This document shows, piece after piece, positions 1 to 10,650 of a DNA stretch of 57,106 nucleotides. Below the pieces are notes generated by a model. That model was not told where the DNA came from, searched no databases, and saw only the letters and a program-made list of their open reading frames with translations. Source of the stretch: Flammula alnicola (taxonomy: Eukaryota > Basidiomycota > Agaricomycetes > Agaricales > Strophariaceae); NCBI GenBank assembly GCA_015499995.1, contig JADNRV010000307.1, positions 1 through 57,106 on the forward strand. Direction: 5' to 3'. The position numbers and the translations under genes were made by a program. Position 1 is the stretch's first letter; the number at the start of each line of letters is the position of its first letter.

Positions 1-1340
1 GAGAGATCGGCGTCGGCAGGTGTAGTAGCGATGAAGTAGTATCGATCAACGATGAAAATCAACAATCACGTGAGATTGTAAACAGTGCCAAATGTCCGCT
101 TTTGTCAATTCATTGATTGAGATAACAGATAGCACACGTCTTACACTTTCCTCAGTACAAGCCACCGCCATGGAGAAAAATAGGCAGCACAACGAGCGAA
201 GGTTATCCACAACACTCAGCAATGTTCCTGATGGTTTTACGATCGGCACCGGGCCCGATGGCCAAGCGTACCTCGTACCACAATACATGGTGCCGGCGTT
301 GGACCACGCCTTTGCATCATACCAGAGTAAAGTGGATTTGGGTGTTTCGAATGCACCAGGGGGGGTAAGTGATCACTTTTGCGCTCACTCTGTCGATCCC
401 CCATGCACGACCCAACTGCCGATCAGCATTCGACAGGCCGATCGGCAATCGAGCCGATCAGCAATCAGACCGATCGGCACTTGCATCTTTGCGCCGATCG
501 CGCGTCGCATTCCCATTTTCTTACAATTGATTTCAGTCACAACAGGCGCAAAATCGGCCTTTCACTGGTATCCTAGCAGAAGGAATGCTCATGTTTCCAC
601 CAGACCCAGTAAAGCCGGCATCACTGCTTTGACCGCATATCGGCTGACTGCCCAACAGCAATTAAGTGACCATGAGCGCCTCACCCTACACGCAGAGGTC
701 CTTGCGCTGCAAGAAAAATTAGGGATTTCCTATAAAGATGCCTCGCATAGGCTGTATATCGCAGAGATCGAGAAGCTCAAGGTTGCCGATGAAACATACA
801 AGGCCTTCAAGAACCTTGACAGTCGCATCGAGACCTCCCTCAAAACCCTCCAGGTGCAGTTCGGAGATCCCAAAGCAAACGCAGAGGCTGATGCCGAGGT
901 CATTCCCGATGCCGATGCCGAGTAGTTTATTCTTTGTACATTATGACCATAGTCCAAAGATTTTGTCCAACCCTTCCATTCGTGCACACCTAAGCTCCAC
1001 CTTCAATAAGGATAGCAGCTCGGCTGATCCAAATTTAGCTCACCTTGTCAGTGCCGACTGAGATTGAGCGCACATCGGCAGTGCTGCCATTTTAGCCAGT
1101 ATCGGCAAGGCTGATGAAATTCAGCCAACGTTCAGCAACGCCGATCCAACGCAACTACATTGCAATGCCGATCTAATTCCAAGCATCCTGAGCACTGTAT
1201 TGACCACATTTAGTGGACATTATGACTGCCGATCTCATTTTGAGCGCGTCGGCATTGCCGATCGCATTTTGCGCGCGTCGGCATTGCCGACCTAACGTTG
1301 AGCAGACATCGGCATTGCCGATGTACGTGTATCGGGCCCA
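1..1340. repeat. Block dense in GCCGAT/ATCGGC motifs (probable mobile-element end)
   Basis: More than twenty copies of GCCGAT or its complement ATCGGC are scattered through this stretch, often in back-to-back form. Three copies of TCGGCATTGCCGA lie at 1249-1261, 1278-1290 and 1309-1321, about 30 bases apart in a short tandem series. The motif density falls off sharply after 1340. Clustered short motifs in both orientations near a border are typical of subterminal regions of large DNA transposons, so I infer that this is one end of an element that continues beyond the left edge of the window. No terminal repeat or target duplication could be identified. Confidence 0.5.
92..925 (+). CDS. Hypothetical protein, probable element passenger (helical C-terminus)
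   Basis: I do not recognise a named domain. The first part (92 to about 365) is a plausible exon. It is followed by a GTAAGT donor at 366 and a motif-rich, non-protein-like stretch that probably is an intron ending near 550. The last 90 residues (from about 650) are charged and helix-forming, with regularly spaced leucines, and end in an acidic Ala-Asp-Ala-Glu tail at 925. The exact exon joins between 365 and 640 are uncertain, and the frame open through the intron may be fortuitous. It lies inside the GCCGAT-motif block, so I infer it is carried by that element rather than being a host gene. Confidence 0.4.
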   Translation: MSAFVNSLIEITDSTRLTLSSVQATAMEKNRQHNERRLSTTLSNVPDGFTIGTGPDGQAYLVPQYMVPALDHAFASYQSKVDLGVSNAPGGVSDHFCAHSVDPPCTTQLPISIRQADRQSSRSAIRPIGTCIFAPIARRIPIFLQLISVTTGAKSAFHWYPSRRNAHVSTRPSKAGITALTAYRLTAQQQLSDHERLTLHAEVLALQEKLGISYKDASHRLYIAEIEKLKVADETYKAFKNLDSRIETSLKTLQVQFGDPKANAEADAEVIPDADAE

Positions 1341-1368
1341 TCAGACGTATATGTAAATATATAGGGTT

Positions 1369-1459
1369 CCAGCGAATTCGCTGGATCACATTGTACGGTA
1401 CACTGTACTACCTATTATAGACAGTACATTATTCACTGGTTCAGCGAATTCGCTGAACC
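1369..1459. repeat. Two perfect palindromes sharing a CAGCGAATTCGCTG core
   Basis: A 16-bp perfect palindrome lies at 1369-1384 and a 22-bp perfect palindrome at 1438-1459; both are centred on GAATTC with the same flanking CAGC/GCTG. The sequence ACGGTACACTGTA occurs between them (from about 1395) and again after them (from about 1504). They lie in the intron following exon 2 of the zinc-finger gene, next to the border of the GCCGAT block. Function unknown. Confidence 0.7.
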
Positions 1460-1525
1460 CATATGACTCGGCACACTGTACACGTTCGCTGTACCATATT
1501 ATACGGTACACTGTAACATGCCTAC

Positions 1526-1894
1526 CTGGCTGGCGGACTGGGAGCCAACTCAATAGGATCTGCAGGCGGGTTAAAAATCGTATCAGGTGGAGTCTAAATT
1601 CATAATAAGTCAGATTTTGAAGAGCAAAAATGGCACAGGGCGTACCTCTGGTAACATTTGATCAACAATGTCTGAGGGGCCTGCAGGCCCGGCTTCTGGA
1701 TCTCCTGGAGGGTCTGGCGGATTTAATCGTTGGCGTTTCCTAGCTCTCTTCTCGTTGAGGCGGGCAAGCGCATTTGCACCACCGAGAGGCAGACTATCGT
1801 CCTGAGCATACGCACACTTTTGACGATGCTGGTTCAACCCTCTAGCACTTGAAAAAGAGAGATCACAGCCTGGTTCAGGACATGGGAACAGCAT
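1526..1894 (-). pseudogene. C2H2 zinc-finger protein, 5' part only (Plavaka-like transposase N-terminus?)
   Basis: Starting at 1894, the minus-strand reading encodes one C2H2-type finger (C-x4-C, then H-x3-C spacing) within the first 30 residues. A basic nuclear-localisation-like stretch (RARKRQR) and a Pro/Gly-rich linker follow. Exon 1 is 1646-1894 with a GTACGC donor. A second exon, 1526-1593, adds a Pro-rich segment in frame and has a GTAGGC donor. No further exon can be found to the left, where the palindromes and motif block lie, so only the 5' end is visible. N-terminal single zinc fingers followed by Pro-rich linkers are usual in fungal Plavaka-type transposases. The assignment is an inference because the catalytic part is missing from the window. 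Confidence 0.45.
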
Positions 1895-2728
1895 CGCCAC
1901 AAAAACTGCCAGAAATAAAAGCTTGATGAGGATGTGGATATGCATACCCCCGTTGAAGGGGTAGAAGAGCAGTGGTGGTGGGTGACAAGTAGAAGAGAGA
2001 AACCGACTCAAAATTTTGCATTGCAAAAGGCGGAAGTGATCGACTCGGAACGGATATATTCATTGACAAGCTATTTCCAGTCAGCATCCAAGTCGCTGTC
2101 TACGCCGTAAAATGTTCCGTGCTGTGTCTAAGGCCACCAGCTGTAATGATAGCTTTGCTAGAATTCTGCAGGCTCACCGAGGAGTAATGCGCCTTTCATG
2201 AGATGTACATGACACGGAATTTGACAAGGAACATGGTGCAGAAGGTGAAGGCATTCGATTGCCTATCTTCGGTTTTGCATTTCTTTCTGCGTTTTTTTTG
2301 CTCGACTGGCGCTTCTTCGTCTTCCTCACCTGCGCGGCTTCACAGATGAACTTGAATCTGGGCCAGCGGCCTTGTCATTGCCAACCGTTCGAGCATCTCT
2401 GCACCTCCGAGTCGGACATGGCCAGAGCTTAAAGTTATTGTAGAGCTAGTGAGCGGTAGGAGCAATGTATCAAATAAAAACTGCATACCTCATGCTCAGA
2501 GGTCACTGAGCTCTCAATCACGTCGAAATCGTCCTGCAGATGCTCCGACTCTTGGATTATCACAAATTTCAAGATAAAGATAAAAACATGTTGAGTTCAA
2601 TATGTGAATCGATGCACACCAAACAGATGCAAACACCATCTTGTTATCTTCGATAAAATCTTGAAATCTTTCTCTCTCCCACCACCACCGTCTTCGAGCC
2701 TTCACCTTAGGTGGATGGGCATCTCATT
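1895..2728. other. Intergenic stretch without a supported gene
   Basis: Only short overlapping reading frames are present, none with a recognisable motif. A pyrimidine-rich tract with TTTTTTTT lies near 2290. It separates the truncated zinc-finger gene from the DUF6698-type gene. Confidence 0.4.
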
Positions 2729-4280
2729 ATGTCGTCTTCTCCACCTCATCCCAGCTCCACGCCTGCTTCATCCTCTCCTTTTTCTTCATCGACCGTGCTA
2801 GCCAATGTCAATCCAGCAGTAGCAACTGCACTGACAAACGTTATGGAGAACCTTCTCAAGGAGTCGATCAACAAAGGCTCATCCTCGAAAAGGTATACAA
2901 TTTCACTAGTAGTCTTGATAAATCTAACTACGGATGGAGAACTTCAACAGATGTCGACGACGAAGACAAAGAGAATAGTGGGAGGGATGATTCCTACATG
3001 TCATATGGAAGACAATATGCCCGTTCCGGTGACATATTTGCCTCCATTGACGATGTTATTCAGTTTGGAGTTGCCCGTGCCATTTCTGACAGTGACGATG
3101 AGCGAGAGCAGACAGCAGTGTATGTTTCAACCTCATTCGCTAAACCAGCCTTTTTTTGATGAAAAAGTTTAGGGAAACCCAACGTGAGGAGAGCTGGGAG
3201 CTTTTGTGCTCCCGGATTCCCAATTTCCGCTCAGAGATGGTTGCGCTCGCTGATCAGAGGAAACTGCGTCGTCGTGTTGCCCGCAAGGTGCTGCTGCCCT
3301 GTTCATTCATTCTTGTTTATTTAGCACATCTTTACAGATCGGCGAAGGCGTCCATAATGTTAGGGCCGAGGATGCATCCAGCCTCAAGAACATGATCCTC
3401 GACTACCTCCTCATGGACACCACCGCTCAATTGGATCCACAGATCAAACGTAAAGGTAAAAAAGCTGATCGTGGTTTTCAGCATCGCGTCACAGCAGCTC
3501 TCCTTTGTCCTCTCAAATATGAAGCGACCCAACAGTAAGTCATCATACTTCTTTTCAAGCCATTTTCTAAAATTTATCTAGGACATACAGTGACATTCTC
3601 GCTGGAAAGAAATGTCTTACCGCATATGATCTACCTCGCTTTCTCTACCCTGATGGGCATGCTTACAATCCTGACGACATGGATACTGGTGTCCTCCATG
3701 GACATCTTCTTCTCCGTGTATGTCGTATATCTGGTCGATGCTTCATGTGTTGACGTATCTCCGACCCACATAGGTTGCGAAACATATCTTTCAAGGTCCA
3801 ACAGCTGCCCTCGAGCGGCCTGGCTATCATCGTGGAAGGCGAGGGAATGCAGCACTTATGGGAATGACTGCCATGACCCCTCGTGCTATTGCGTATATTG
3901 CTATCCAAGTAAGACATTTTGTTCTTCCAATTTACATTCACAGTCTCACTTGTACCATAATTTAGGCCCGATTCGCAATCAGCGCAGTGGATACATGGGC
4001 ACCCGTTGAGGGGAACTTTGACTACAATGCATTCTTTTGGGTCATCGTCAGTCTCTTTGACGATGGAGAGGGAGAAGATATCATTAAGTTATATAACGAG
4101 TATGTTTCTACTTCTATCATCGAACCTTTCTGATCTTCCATGACTAGACATGTCTTTGGCACACCATCCACCACCGAGAATCCCGTCGCAGAGGCAGACC
4201 CACCTGCAGAATCTGATATTGCACGGTTGAAGGCCCAGCGCGCAGCAAAACGTGCGCGTCTGGATCTGAATGTAGCTTGA
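2729..4280 (+). CDS. DUF6698-type protein, intact multi-exon gene
   Basis: Function unknown; DUF6698 proteins are numerous in Agaricomycetes and usually sit in repeat-rich, transposon-associated loci. Starting at ATG 2729, splicing joins 2729-2892, 2940-3119, an exon ending at a GTGCTG donor near 3288, one beginning after ACAG near 3337, and further exons to the stop at 4278-4280. The frame stays open throughout (about 420 aa). The core shows the family's conserved run: a charged helical segment, the LLCPL block near 3505-3520, a PRFLYPDGHAYNPDD block (3630-3680), the LLLRVAKHIFQGPTAAL segment across the intron at 3717, and MTAMTPRAIAYIAIQ (3860-3910). The C-terminus is basic (AKRARLDL). The family name is from memory of these blocks. 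Confidence 0.7.
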
Positions 4281-5040
4281 TGTATCCTGCCGCTGCTGTT
4301 AATGTTGTATAATACTTTTGTTTTTCTCGGGTTCGTTCTCTGATATATGTATTGTATTGCCATGTAATCCATACATTATCTAATGTCTAATTGTGTTCCC
4401 TTCCCTTCTTTTCGTTCCAATGTTGATATGGCTTTATGAGATATCTCATAGCTGGTTTGAGGTGGATCCACCCTTACCCGAAAACATAAAGGTGATTAAA
4501 ATTGGGAATCTCCCAAACCAATATCGCACATTGTAAGTTAAGAAAAGTCATGGCTGGACTGATATACTCATATATATATGGAAAACCCTGGTGAGGATTG
4601 GCAATTTCTCGAATATGATAATGCCAGGTAAGGCGGGGTGAACCTTGCCAACCGTGACAAGGATCGTCAACTTCACAGACCTGGTGAAGATTGTACAATA
4701 TTCGGTTTCAGGTAAGGCATTTTGGTTAATTGGCAATCGCGCGGGAGAATGTCTGGATTATGCTAGATTGGGGACATGGTAAGGGTATATCAACGTATAT
4801 CTGCTTTTCCCGCTTTTGCTGATGAATGGATGAAATGGCTCTACTTAATTAAAGGGAAACTGAGATTTGGGAAAATACCAATTGACATTTCGCTGAGTAT
4901 CGAGTGGGGCCTGCCAGGTTCGTCCACTGGTCGTTATTTAATAGATCCCGACCGAGTGCATAAATATCGGATGAAATCCCTTCAGACTGCAGAAACGGTC
5001 GCTGAAGCTTTTAATATCATTCGCTATAACTCTCATAGTC
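4281..5040. promoter_or_regulatory. Spacer and SSP-1 promoter
   Basis: No gene is supported. Near the 3' end the sequence has the two-part A/T signal seen upstream of other SSP copies: TTATTTAATAGA at about 4933, then CATAAATAT at about 4959, 80 nt before the SSP-1 ATG. Confidence 0.45.
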
Positions 5041-5515
5041 ATGAAGTTCTCGATCGCTCCCTTTGCTGCCTCTCTTGCATTCATCTCGCAGGCCTTTGCG
5101 ACACCCAATCCTCAGTCACAACCTCCGACTTCTCAGCGTACGAGAAACTGATTTTGCTCCTAAGGAGAGTATGAGTCTGATATATTGTATATACTATAGG
5201 TTGCACTCCCAACTCTGACGTACGTCCATATCTGTTTCTTGAGTCGCTTATGATATTAAATTTCTTCTGACTTCAGATTTTGCCATGTGAGTACAACATT
5301 CGTCACTTGTACTACTAGTCTTGTAGGACCACGGCCGCTGACTAATGTAACCTTTCGTAGGCCCCGTTGGCTACCACTGCTGCCCACCAATCCCGCCGGC
5401 TAGCACAGTCCTCGGACTGTAAGTCTTTCCTGTTCGAAATTAGAGGGCATGATGCTGAACGCAGTAAAGTTGCTTGTTTAACGGGGCCAACTGTCCTATT
5501 CCACCTCCTCTGTAA
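5041..5515 (+). CDS. SSP-1: six-cysteine small secreted protein
   Basis: Founder-type member of the tandem family. Exons are 5041-5137, 5200-5219, 5277-5286, 5361-5418 and 5470-5515, giving 76 aa. Residues 1-20 form a signal peptide (MKFS start, hydrophobic core, AFA cleavage region), followed by a Pro/Gln-rich linker. The mature part has six cysteines in the order C-x8-C-x5-CC-x12-C-x6-C with the family's C-P-x-G-Y-x-C-C block. It differs from later copies by a longer second exon (20 nt rather than 14), a longer last exon and a PIPPPL tail. Exon 1 ends with C instead of T, so the residue before the first cysteine is Arg. The role is unknown; secretion is inferred from the signal peptide. Confidence 0.75.
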
Positions 5516-5950
5516 AACGTACACGCTGACAGTGGAGTTGGGCGTCCCGAATATTTTCACCGAATGGGGGTAGCCTTTAAGTCAATGGTAGAATAGTATG
5601 TAACGCTGAAATTCGTGGTCATTCTAGTTCGACCAGGGTGTTTCGAATAACATCCAGTACAGACTACATTAATATTCGCACCCGTCATCATTCTACTGGC
5701 AGGAGGGAAAAACGAGCTTCCTTAATTGAAAGGAATTCGTAATTTGGAAAGAGGCTGATACATGGTGTCGCGCCCATTGATGTCGGCAATTTAGTGATTC
5801 ATTGTCATTGACACACACCGTGTGTGAAGGGCCCGGTTCATTGAGGTACGTTATTTATAGATCGCGAAGAAGCGCATAAATATCGCGAGCGAGGGCAATC
5901 TCACTAGAAAGGCTTCAACGCAAGCTCTCAGGAACGTGTAACACGTCGTC

Positions 5951-6421
5951 ATGAAGTTCTCAATCGTCACTCTCGCTGCCTCTCTTGCGTTCATCTCGCA
6001 AACCTTTGCCTCGCCGAGCCCTCAAATTGAACCCCCAATCTTCCAATGTACGTGTAAAATTTCGACGAACTAGACTACGATATTCATATAATTCTACAGG
6101 CACTGTAGACTCAAACGTACGTATATCAGAGTGTTGTGAATGTATGACAGAAGTACACCGTGAATATTCCAATCTCTTGTCTTTAGATTTTACCTTGTGA
6201 GGACCTAGTTTCTCTCTTTGCCGAGGTTGGGACCATGACCACTGACCGACTAACCAACAGGCCCCCCGGGTACCATTGCTGTTCCCCCGGTGGACCGTTG
6301 ACGATTCCTCCACGTCATGGATTGTAAGTCTTCCGTCATCATCATTGGGGAGCCTTGATGTTGACAATTGTCAAGTTGCTTGATTAACGGAGCCGACTGC
6401 CCCATCTCCCCTGCTCTATAA
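5951..6421 (+). pseudogene. SSP-2: six-cysteine secreted protein copy with a 1-nt frameshift
   Basis: Exons by homology with SSP-1 are 5951-6047, 6100-6116, 6187-6196, 6261-6323 and 6376-6421, all with GT-AG borders. Exon 4 is one base short: the stretch that encodes the C-P-x-G-Y motif contains a run of six C followed by three G, and downstream cysteines are reached only in another frame. Read as given, the protein stops shortly after the exon-4 start. The signal peptide (MKFS start) and the last exon, with CPISPAL at the end, are otherwise sound. Either a young pseudogene or a homopolymer sequencing error. A TTATTTATAGA element (about 5850) and CATAAATAT (5875-5883) lie upstream. Confidence 0.65.
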
Positions 6422-7653
6422 ATCAGGCCAGCAGAGGAACGCAAGTTCCAAATCTATGCGCCGCATACGAAGAATGGTCTTCGAGTCAATAGTGGAATAT
6501 CGGTATCTATGTATGTCGGTGGGCAAAGCCGAAATGATCATAGTCGTCGTCCGCGTTCAATCACCTTGAGTGACAGAGTAAACCATTCGTTGACCGTACA
6601 CTGCATATTGCATGAAAACATTCATCCTTCGGCCTTTCATGATTGCCATTACGAAGAACTCGATCCACTCTTTCTCCGTAAATGAAGGACTTGTTCGGAC
6701 TTTCATCCTGAATACATCCTCCTATCTGCATACCGTGCCTCCACAATTCCGTACTTCGTTATTATAATCTACATAGCCGTTTGATTGAATCCCATGTGAT
6801 AATAATTCTACAAGCGCTCACGACCGTGGGCATTTCTAATAATAGATCTCAGAGTCCAAAAACAATAACTTCCGTTCACAGCGGTCATCCATCCTTCATG
6901 ACAGACTGACAGTGACACAAGTGTCTTTGATGGGTGGTAGTCCTAAAAACTCCTACCGAGATAATGAATTAAAACGGGGAAAATTCTGATATAAATCGGC
7001 GCCCTGAGCTGGAGCAGTGCCATTATCACGATGAATGATCATTATGCTCGGCAGGTCATGACGGGTCACGCGCGGGCTGTAACCAGTGCCGATGGCGGAA
7101 ATACTGAGGTACGCAGAAATCACATATTCTACTTAGGAGACTAACGTTGCGGGGATCTGTGCATGCCCTCTTTCAAGGACATCTCCAGGGGATCTGGATG
7201 ACGGTACAATGTCATCGGAGATGCCCGGTGCAGTGCGTGCCTGCTTGTCGGTGGTTAAAAGTTCGACGGAACTATCGTTGCTCGCGAATCATAATAAAAT
7301 AGAGAAATTTCGATGGACAGAAGTGATTTATGTTTTAATCCCGTAATTTACAACCCTTTGTCCATAGTCTCTGTGATTTGATTTCCCACCGGCGGATTCT
7401 ACGCCACATTTCTAAATTGCGCCTGCATATCCGTGTTCTAATAATAGACCGGATTCCACAATCCTAGTCCCTTCGCATCGTGCAGATTCCATTGATACGG
7501 GACGTCTGGCTTTTACGGTGCTGTTACATAAACTTAAAGTGTCGAAACGTGCTCCATGTGGATAGTTCATAAACTTGGTGGACGATGGGTAAGTCCTCCA
7601 GATTGCCTCCAGATCCTGTACGGTATTCTCTTCAACCTGCTATACATCATACA
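6422..7653. other. Long SSP spacer, with SSP-3 promoter at its end
   Basis: No intact gene is supported. ATAAATCGGCGCCC near 6992 resembles ACATAAATCGACGCCC found before SSP-10 near 14740, so this may be a leftover promoter of a lost copy. CATAAAC near 7569 sits about 80 nt before the SSP-3 ATG in the usual TATA position. Confidence 0.35.
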
Positions 7654-8092
7654 ATGAAGATCCATAACATCTCTCTCGCTGATTTTTTGCGCTGCCATCA
7701 ACAACCCTCGCAGCACCTGGTCCCCAAGTTTCGGCCCCTATTTGTTGTATGTGTAGCCTGCGCTCGCTCTCAAGCAAGGTATTTTATCTAGCATAACCCC
7801 GATCAGGTGGCGGCATATTGGTGGTTATCCAATTTCTCAAGGACATTCTCATTTCGTTAACGCTAGATGAATCTTCCTTCCTACCGTTGGTAGGAGATAA
7901 TATGTGAGCTCACTTCGGTTCTGGAGAGAACATTGAGCATTCTCACCACCTGTCAGGTCCCGATGGATATTTATGTTGCGAGCCCATTTCATCTGCGCTT
8001 GGAGGAACGTAGGTACAATTTCTTCTGATACAGGGTTATAATAATGGTCATTGTGAAGCTGCCAGCCTGCAGGTAGACCTTGCTCGGGTTAG
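7654..8092 (+). pseudogene. SSP-3: six-cysteine secreted protein copy with a frameshift in the signal peptide
   Basis: Exons by homology are 7654-7746, 7807-7820 (14 nt), 7894-7903 (10 nt), 7957-8008 and 8059-8092. Splice sites, phases and all cysteine codons of exons 2-5 match the family, including C-P-D-G-Y-x-C-C and G-G-T-C. Exon 1 is 93 nt instead of the phase-correct 94; the missing base falls in the T6 run at about 7683-7688, in the hydrophobic core of the signal peptide. The last exon is divergent and ends in CSG rather than CPL. Conservation of every splice site suggests either a very recent lesion or a sequence error. Confidence 0.6.
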
Positions 8093-8450
8093 GGTAAACG
8101 AAGAGGTCCTACATCATTTGTCGATAATACCAGTCTGCAGCTAAGCAAATTAAAATTTCAACCAACTTCTATGCCAAAAATCGAAAATGTTCCGCATTTG
8201 CACTCTATGCAAGTTCTCTTGTTCGGTAGCTGTGCGCTTGGTTCATCGTAAATCTGATCATGAGAACTGTAACCCGCCAGAAACTGGGTCAACAGGTCAT
8301 TGGCGCAATACGCACGTCCGCCGACATTCATACGTTACGAGGACCACGTCTGGAAGCACTATTTATAGATTATCGAAAGGTACATATAAATCCTGAGAAC
8401 CAGGAACTTTTCGATTGTACAGAAAACTTAGCCTTCGACCACAAGCAATC

Positions 8451-8905
8451 ATGAAGTTCTCCGTCATTACCTTCGCTGCGTATTTCGCGTTCTTCTCGCA
8501 GGCTTTTGCGGCGCCTAGTCCTCAAACAATCACTGAGTTCACTTGTATGTTTGTTTAGGAACCTTGCGCTAGGGAAATGTACTGATACATCACCGCAAAG
8601 GCGGCGGCGAATTTGTAGGTCGTTCATAGCTATTTTCAGCCAGTTGGAATAACGCATGAAATGCCTTCACTACCAGGATTTACAATGTGAGCATTTGAAT
8701 TTCATTATCCAAAAGACAGCATATTGTAGTAGTGATTAATTGGATATCATAGGCCCCACCGGATATCGCTGCTGTCTCATTTACACCATAACCTCGCCTC
8801 TCAGTGGAAGGCAAGTCTGTTTTTCCAATTCAGCGGGCAAAGTGTACTGAGGACGACAATTGGAATAGCTGCCAACCGGGAAGATTCGGAGTTTGTCCGT
8901 TATAA
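8451..8905 (+). CDS. SSP-4: six-cysteine small secreted protein
   Basis: Exons are 8451-8544, 8601-8614, 8677-8686, 8753-8810 and 8869-8905, giving 70 aa. Residues 1-20 are a signal peptide (MKFS start, FSQAFA before the cleavage region), then a short Pro/Gln/Thr linker. The mature domain is C-x7-C-x5-CC-x12-C-x7-C-PL. The donor of intron 4 is GC (exon ends AG, intron starts GCAAGT), the usual form of a GC-AG intron; every other SSP uses GT there. TATTTATAGA (about 8360) and ATATAAAT (about 8384) lie upstream in the family promoter layout. Confidence 0.75.
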
Positions 8906-10031
8906 AAGAGTTCCATGGCAGCTTGGCATTGGAATTGCAGGCTACTTACATGGCGAATGAGGTTTCGATGTGGGAGCAAGAGCTAGCAAGAGAGTGAATG
9001 CGTCGTGTTAATGACTTGTAAAAATCTAGTTAAGAATTGGATCAACTCGAATGTAAGACACACCCACCCCCAGCTATGATATAGAGCTCAACTATACGGA
9101 GTTCAGCGTTGCACATTCAGCCATGTCGCGATGTGGAACTCGAAGTCTTGCAGCGTTGCGCACAAGGTGAAGGAGCCTTGTTCAACGCTTTCCACGGCAC
9201 TCTCCGAAGCGGATCAGGATATTTGTCATGCCGAATAGGGTGGAACGTTAACATGACTGCTACGGCTCTCAGAGTCAAACCATTCATTCACCCTACTAAA
9301 ACAGCCCTCAGACTCGAGCCTCGGATCTGGAGTGGTTGAACACTTGCCCCTGGACTCGGTCATCCATGCCTGGCGAGAGACCTGACCATGTTCTCATGCC
9401 TCATTTTTAATCCGAATTCCTCCCCGAGTCTCTTCCGCTGACTAGACTTGGACTGGACCCGACATTCACGTCCGTCACGACTCATTAACACTCATCACTT
9501 GCGAACATTCTACAAACGATCCACACTAAAACCGATGGAATGAATCCTGGTATCCACCTCACTTCCGTGGCGGCTCCAGCAACCCGGTCATCTGAAATGG
9601 AGGACAGTTGTTGACAAAGGTTGTGATAAGTATCGATGTGCCTTGCTTTCCACGAATGTACGTACGGGGCGGTTCACGGCGGTTCACATAACTGAAGTGC
9701 ATCTCATAATTATTTTTTTCGGCAGTTCTGCAGCATCGATGAAAACGACCTTTCTCCATTGATCTACTATGACGACCGCAGCCGAAAAGTGGCAGTCTCA
9801 TACCGCCCTCTGTCTACCATGACCGCAACAGGCATAGTCCTTCCAAAAATACTGAACGGCTGGAGCTTAAGAGAAACAGGAATCATGTCGTTCGAGGTTC
9901 AAAGTGCGAGCCTAGGATATACGAGTATGGTATTTAGAGTCCACGATGATATTACGAATATAAAGTCTCGTAGGGTGACTGCCATTCTCCTGCAAATTCA
10001 TTGCACTTCACTTACCAACTACCGAGAAAAC
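8906..10031. other. Spacer between SSP-4 and SSP-5 with SSP-5 promoter
   Basis: Only short unsupported frames. AATATAAAG near 9957 lies about 75 nt before the SSP-5 ATG and is the likely TATA element. Confidence 0.35.
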
Positions 10032-10480
10032 ATGAAGTTCTCGCTCATCTCGCTTGTCGTGTCGGTCGCGCTCTTCTCCCAGGCCTTCGCTACACCCACT
10101 CCCCAGACCGATCCAGAAGTGGTTTTCAATTGTGTGTGCTTTGAATTTCTAGCCTAATTATAACATGCGCTAATACGCGTCTCGAACGCAGGTGGTTTCC
10201 CTACTGTACGTACATATGTGTAGACTCGTGATTTCGTCTCTCGGAGCTGATGAGGGTTGTGTTTCATCAGGGAAAAAGCTGTGAGGAGTCAGTGAGTACA
10301 TATCGCCGACATTTAGGAGAAATGACTGATTCCATTAGTAGGCCCTATTGGATATCGCTGCTGCGGTCCACTGAACGTCAAGACGGGGGGAACGTGAGTG
10401 GCTTTTTTTACGAAAGAAAACACAGATGCTAAACGTTTCTAAGTTGTCACAAGGGAGCAACAGGCGTCTGTCCTCTCTGA
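10032..10480 (+). CDS. SSP-5: six-cysteine small secreted protein
   Basis: Exons are 10032-10131, 10192-10205, 10271-10280, 10342-10393 and 10444-10480, giving 70 aa. The signal peptide (MKFS start, LFSQAFA end) is followed by ATPTPQ and an acidic linker. The mature part is C-x7-C-P-I-G-Y-R-C-C, then GP...GGT, C-x7-C-PL, that is spacing 7-5-0-10-7. All introns are GT-AG and phases are identical to the rest of the family. Read directly from the sequence; no known function. Confidence 0.78.
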
Positions 10481-10650
10481 AAGCCGGTGTGATACTGTCA
10501 AGATTTCAATTTCGAATTGATTTCGATAATCATCTAATCGGAAGTAGTCTATCGGGCTTTGTTCTACTTACAGTAATCAAAAGCAACCGGACGCTTTCGC
10601 AGAGGCCACTGTCCCTCCCGAGTGGTGACATAATGTCGTCGTATCATGAT

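Noticed and set aside
7040..7110. Minimal Zn2Cys6-like reading (GCNQCRWRKY) on the plus strand
   Set aside because: Only two of the six cysteines are present before a stop, and no plausible exon continues it.
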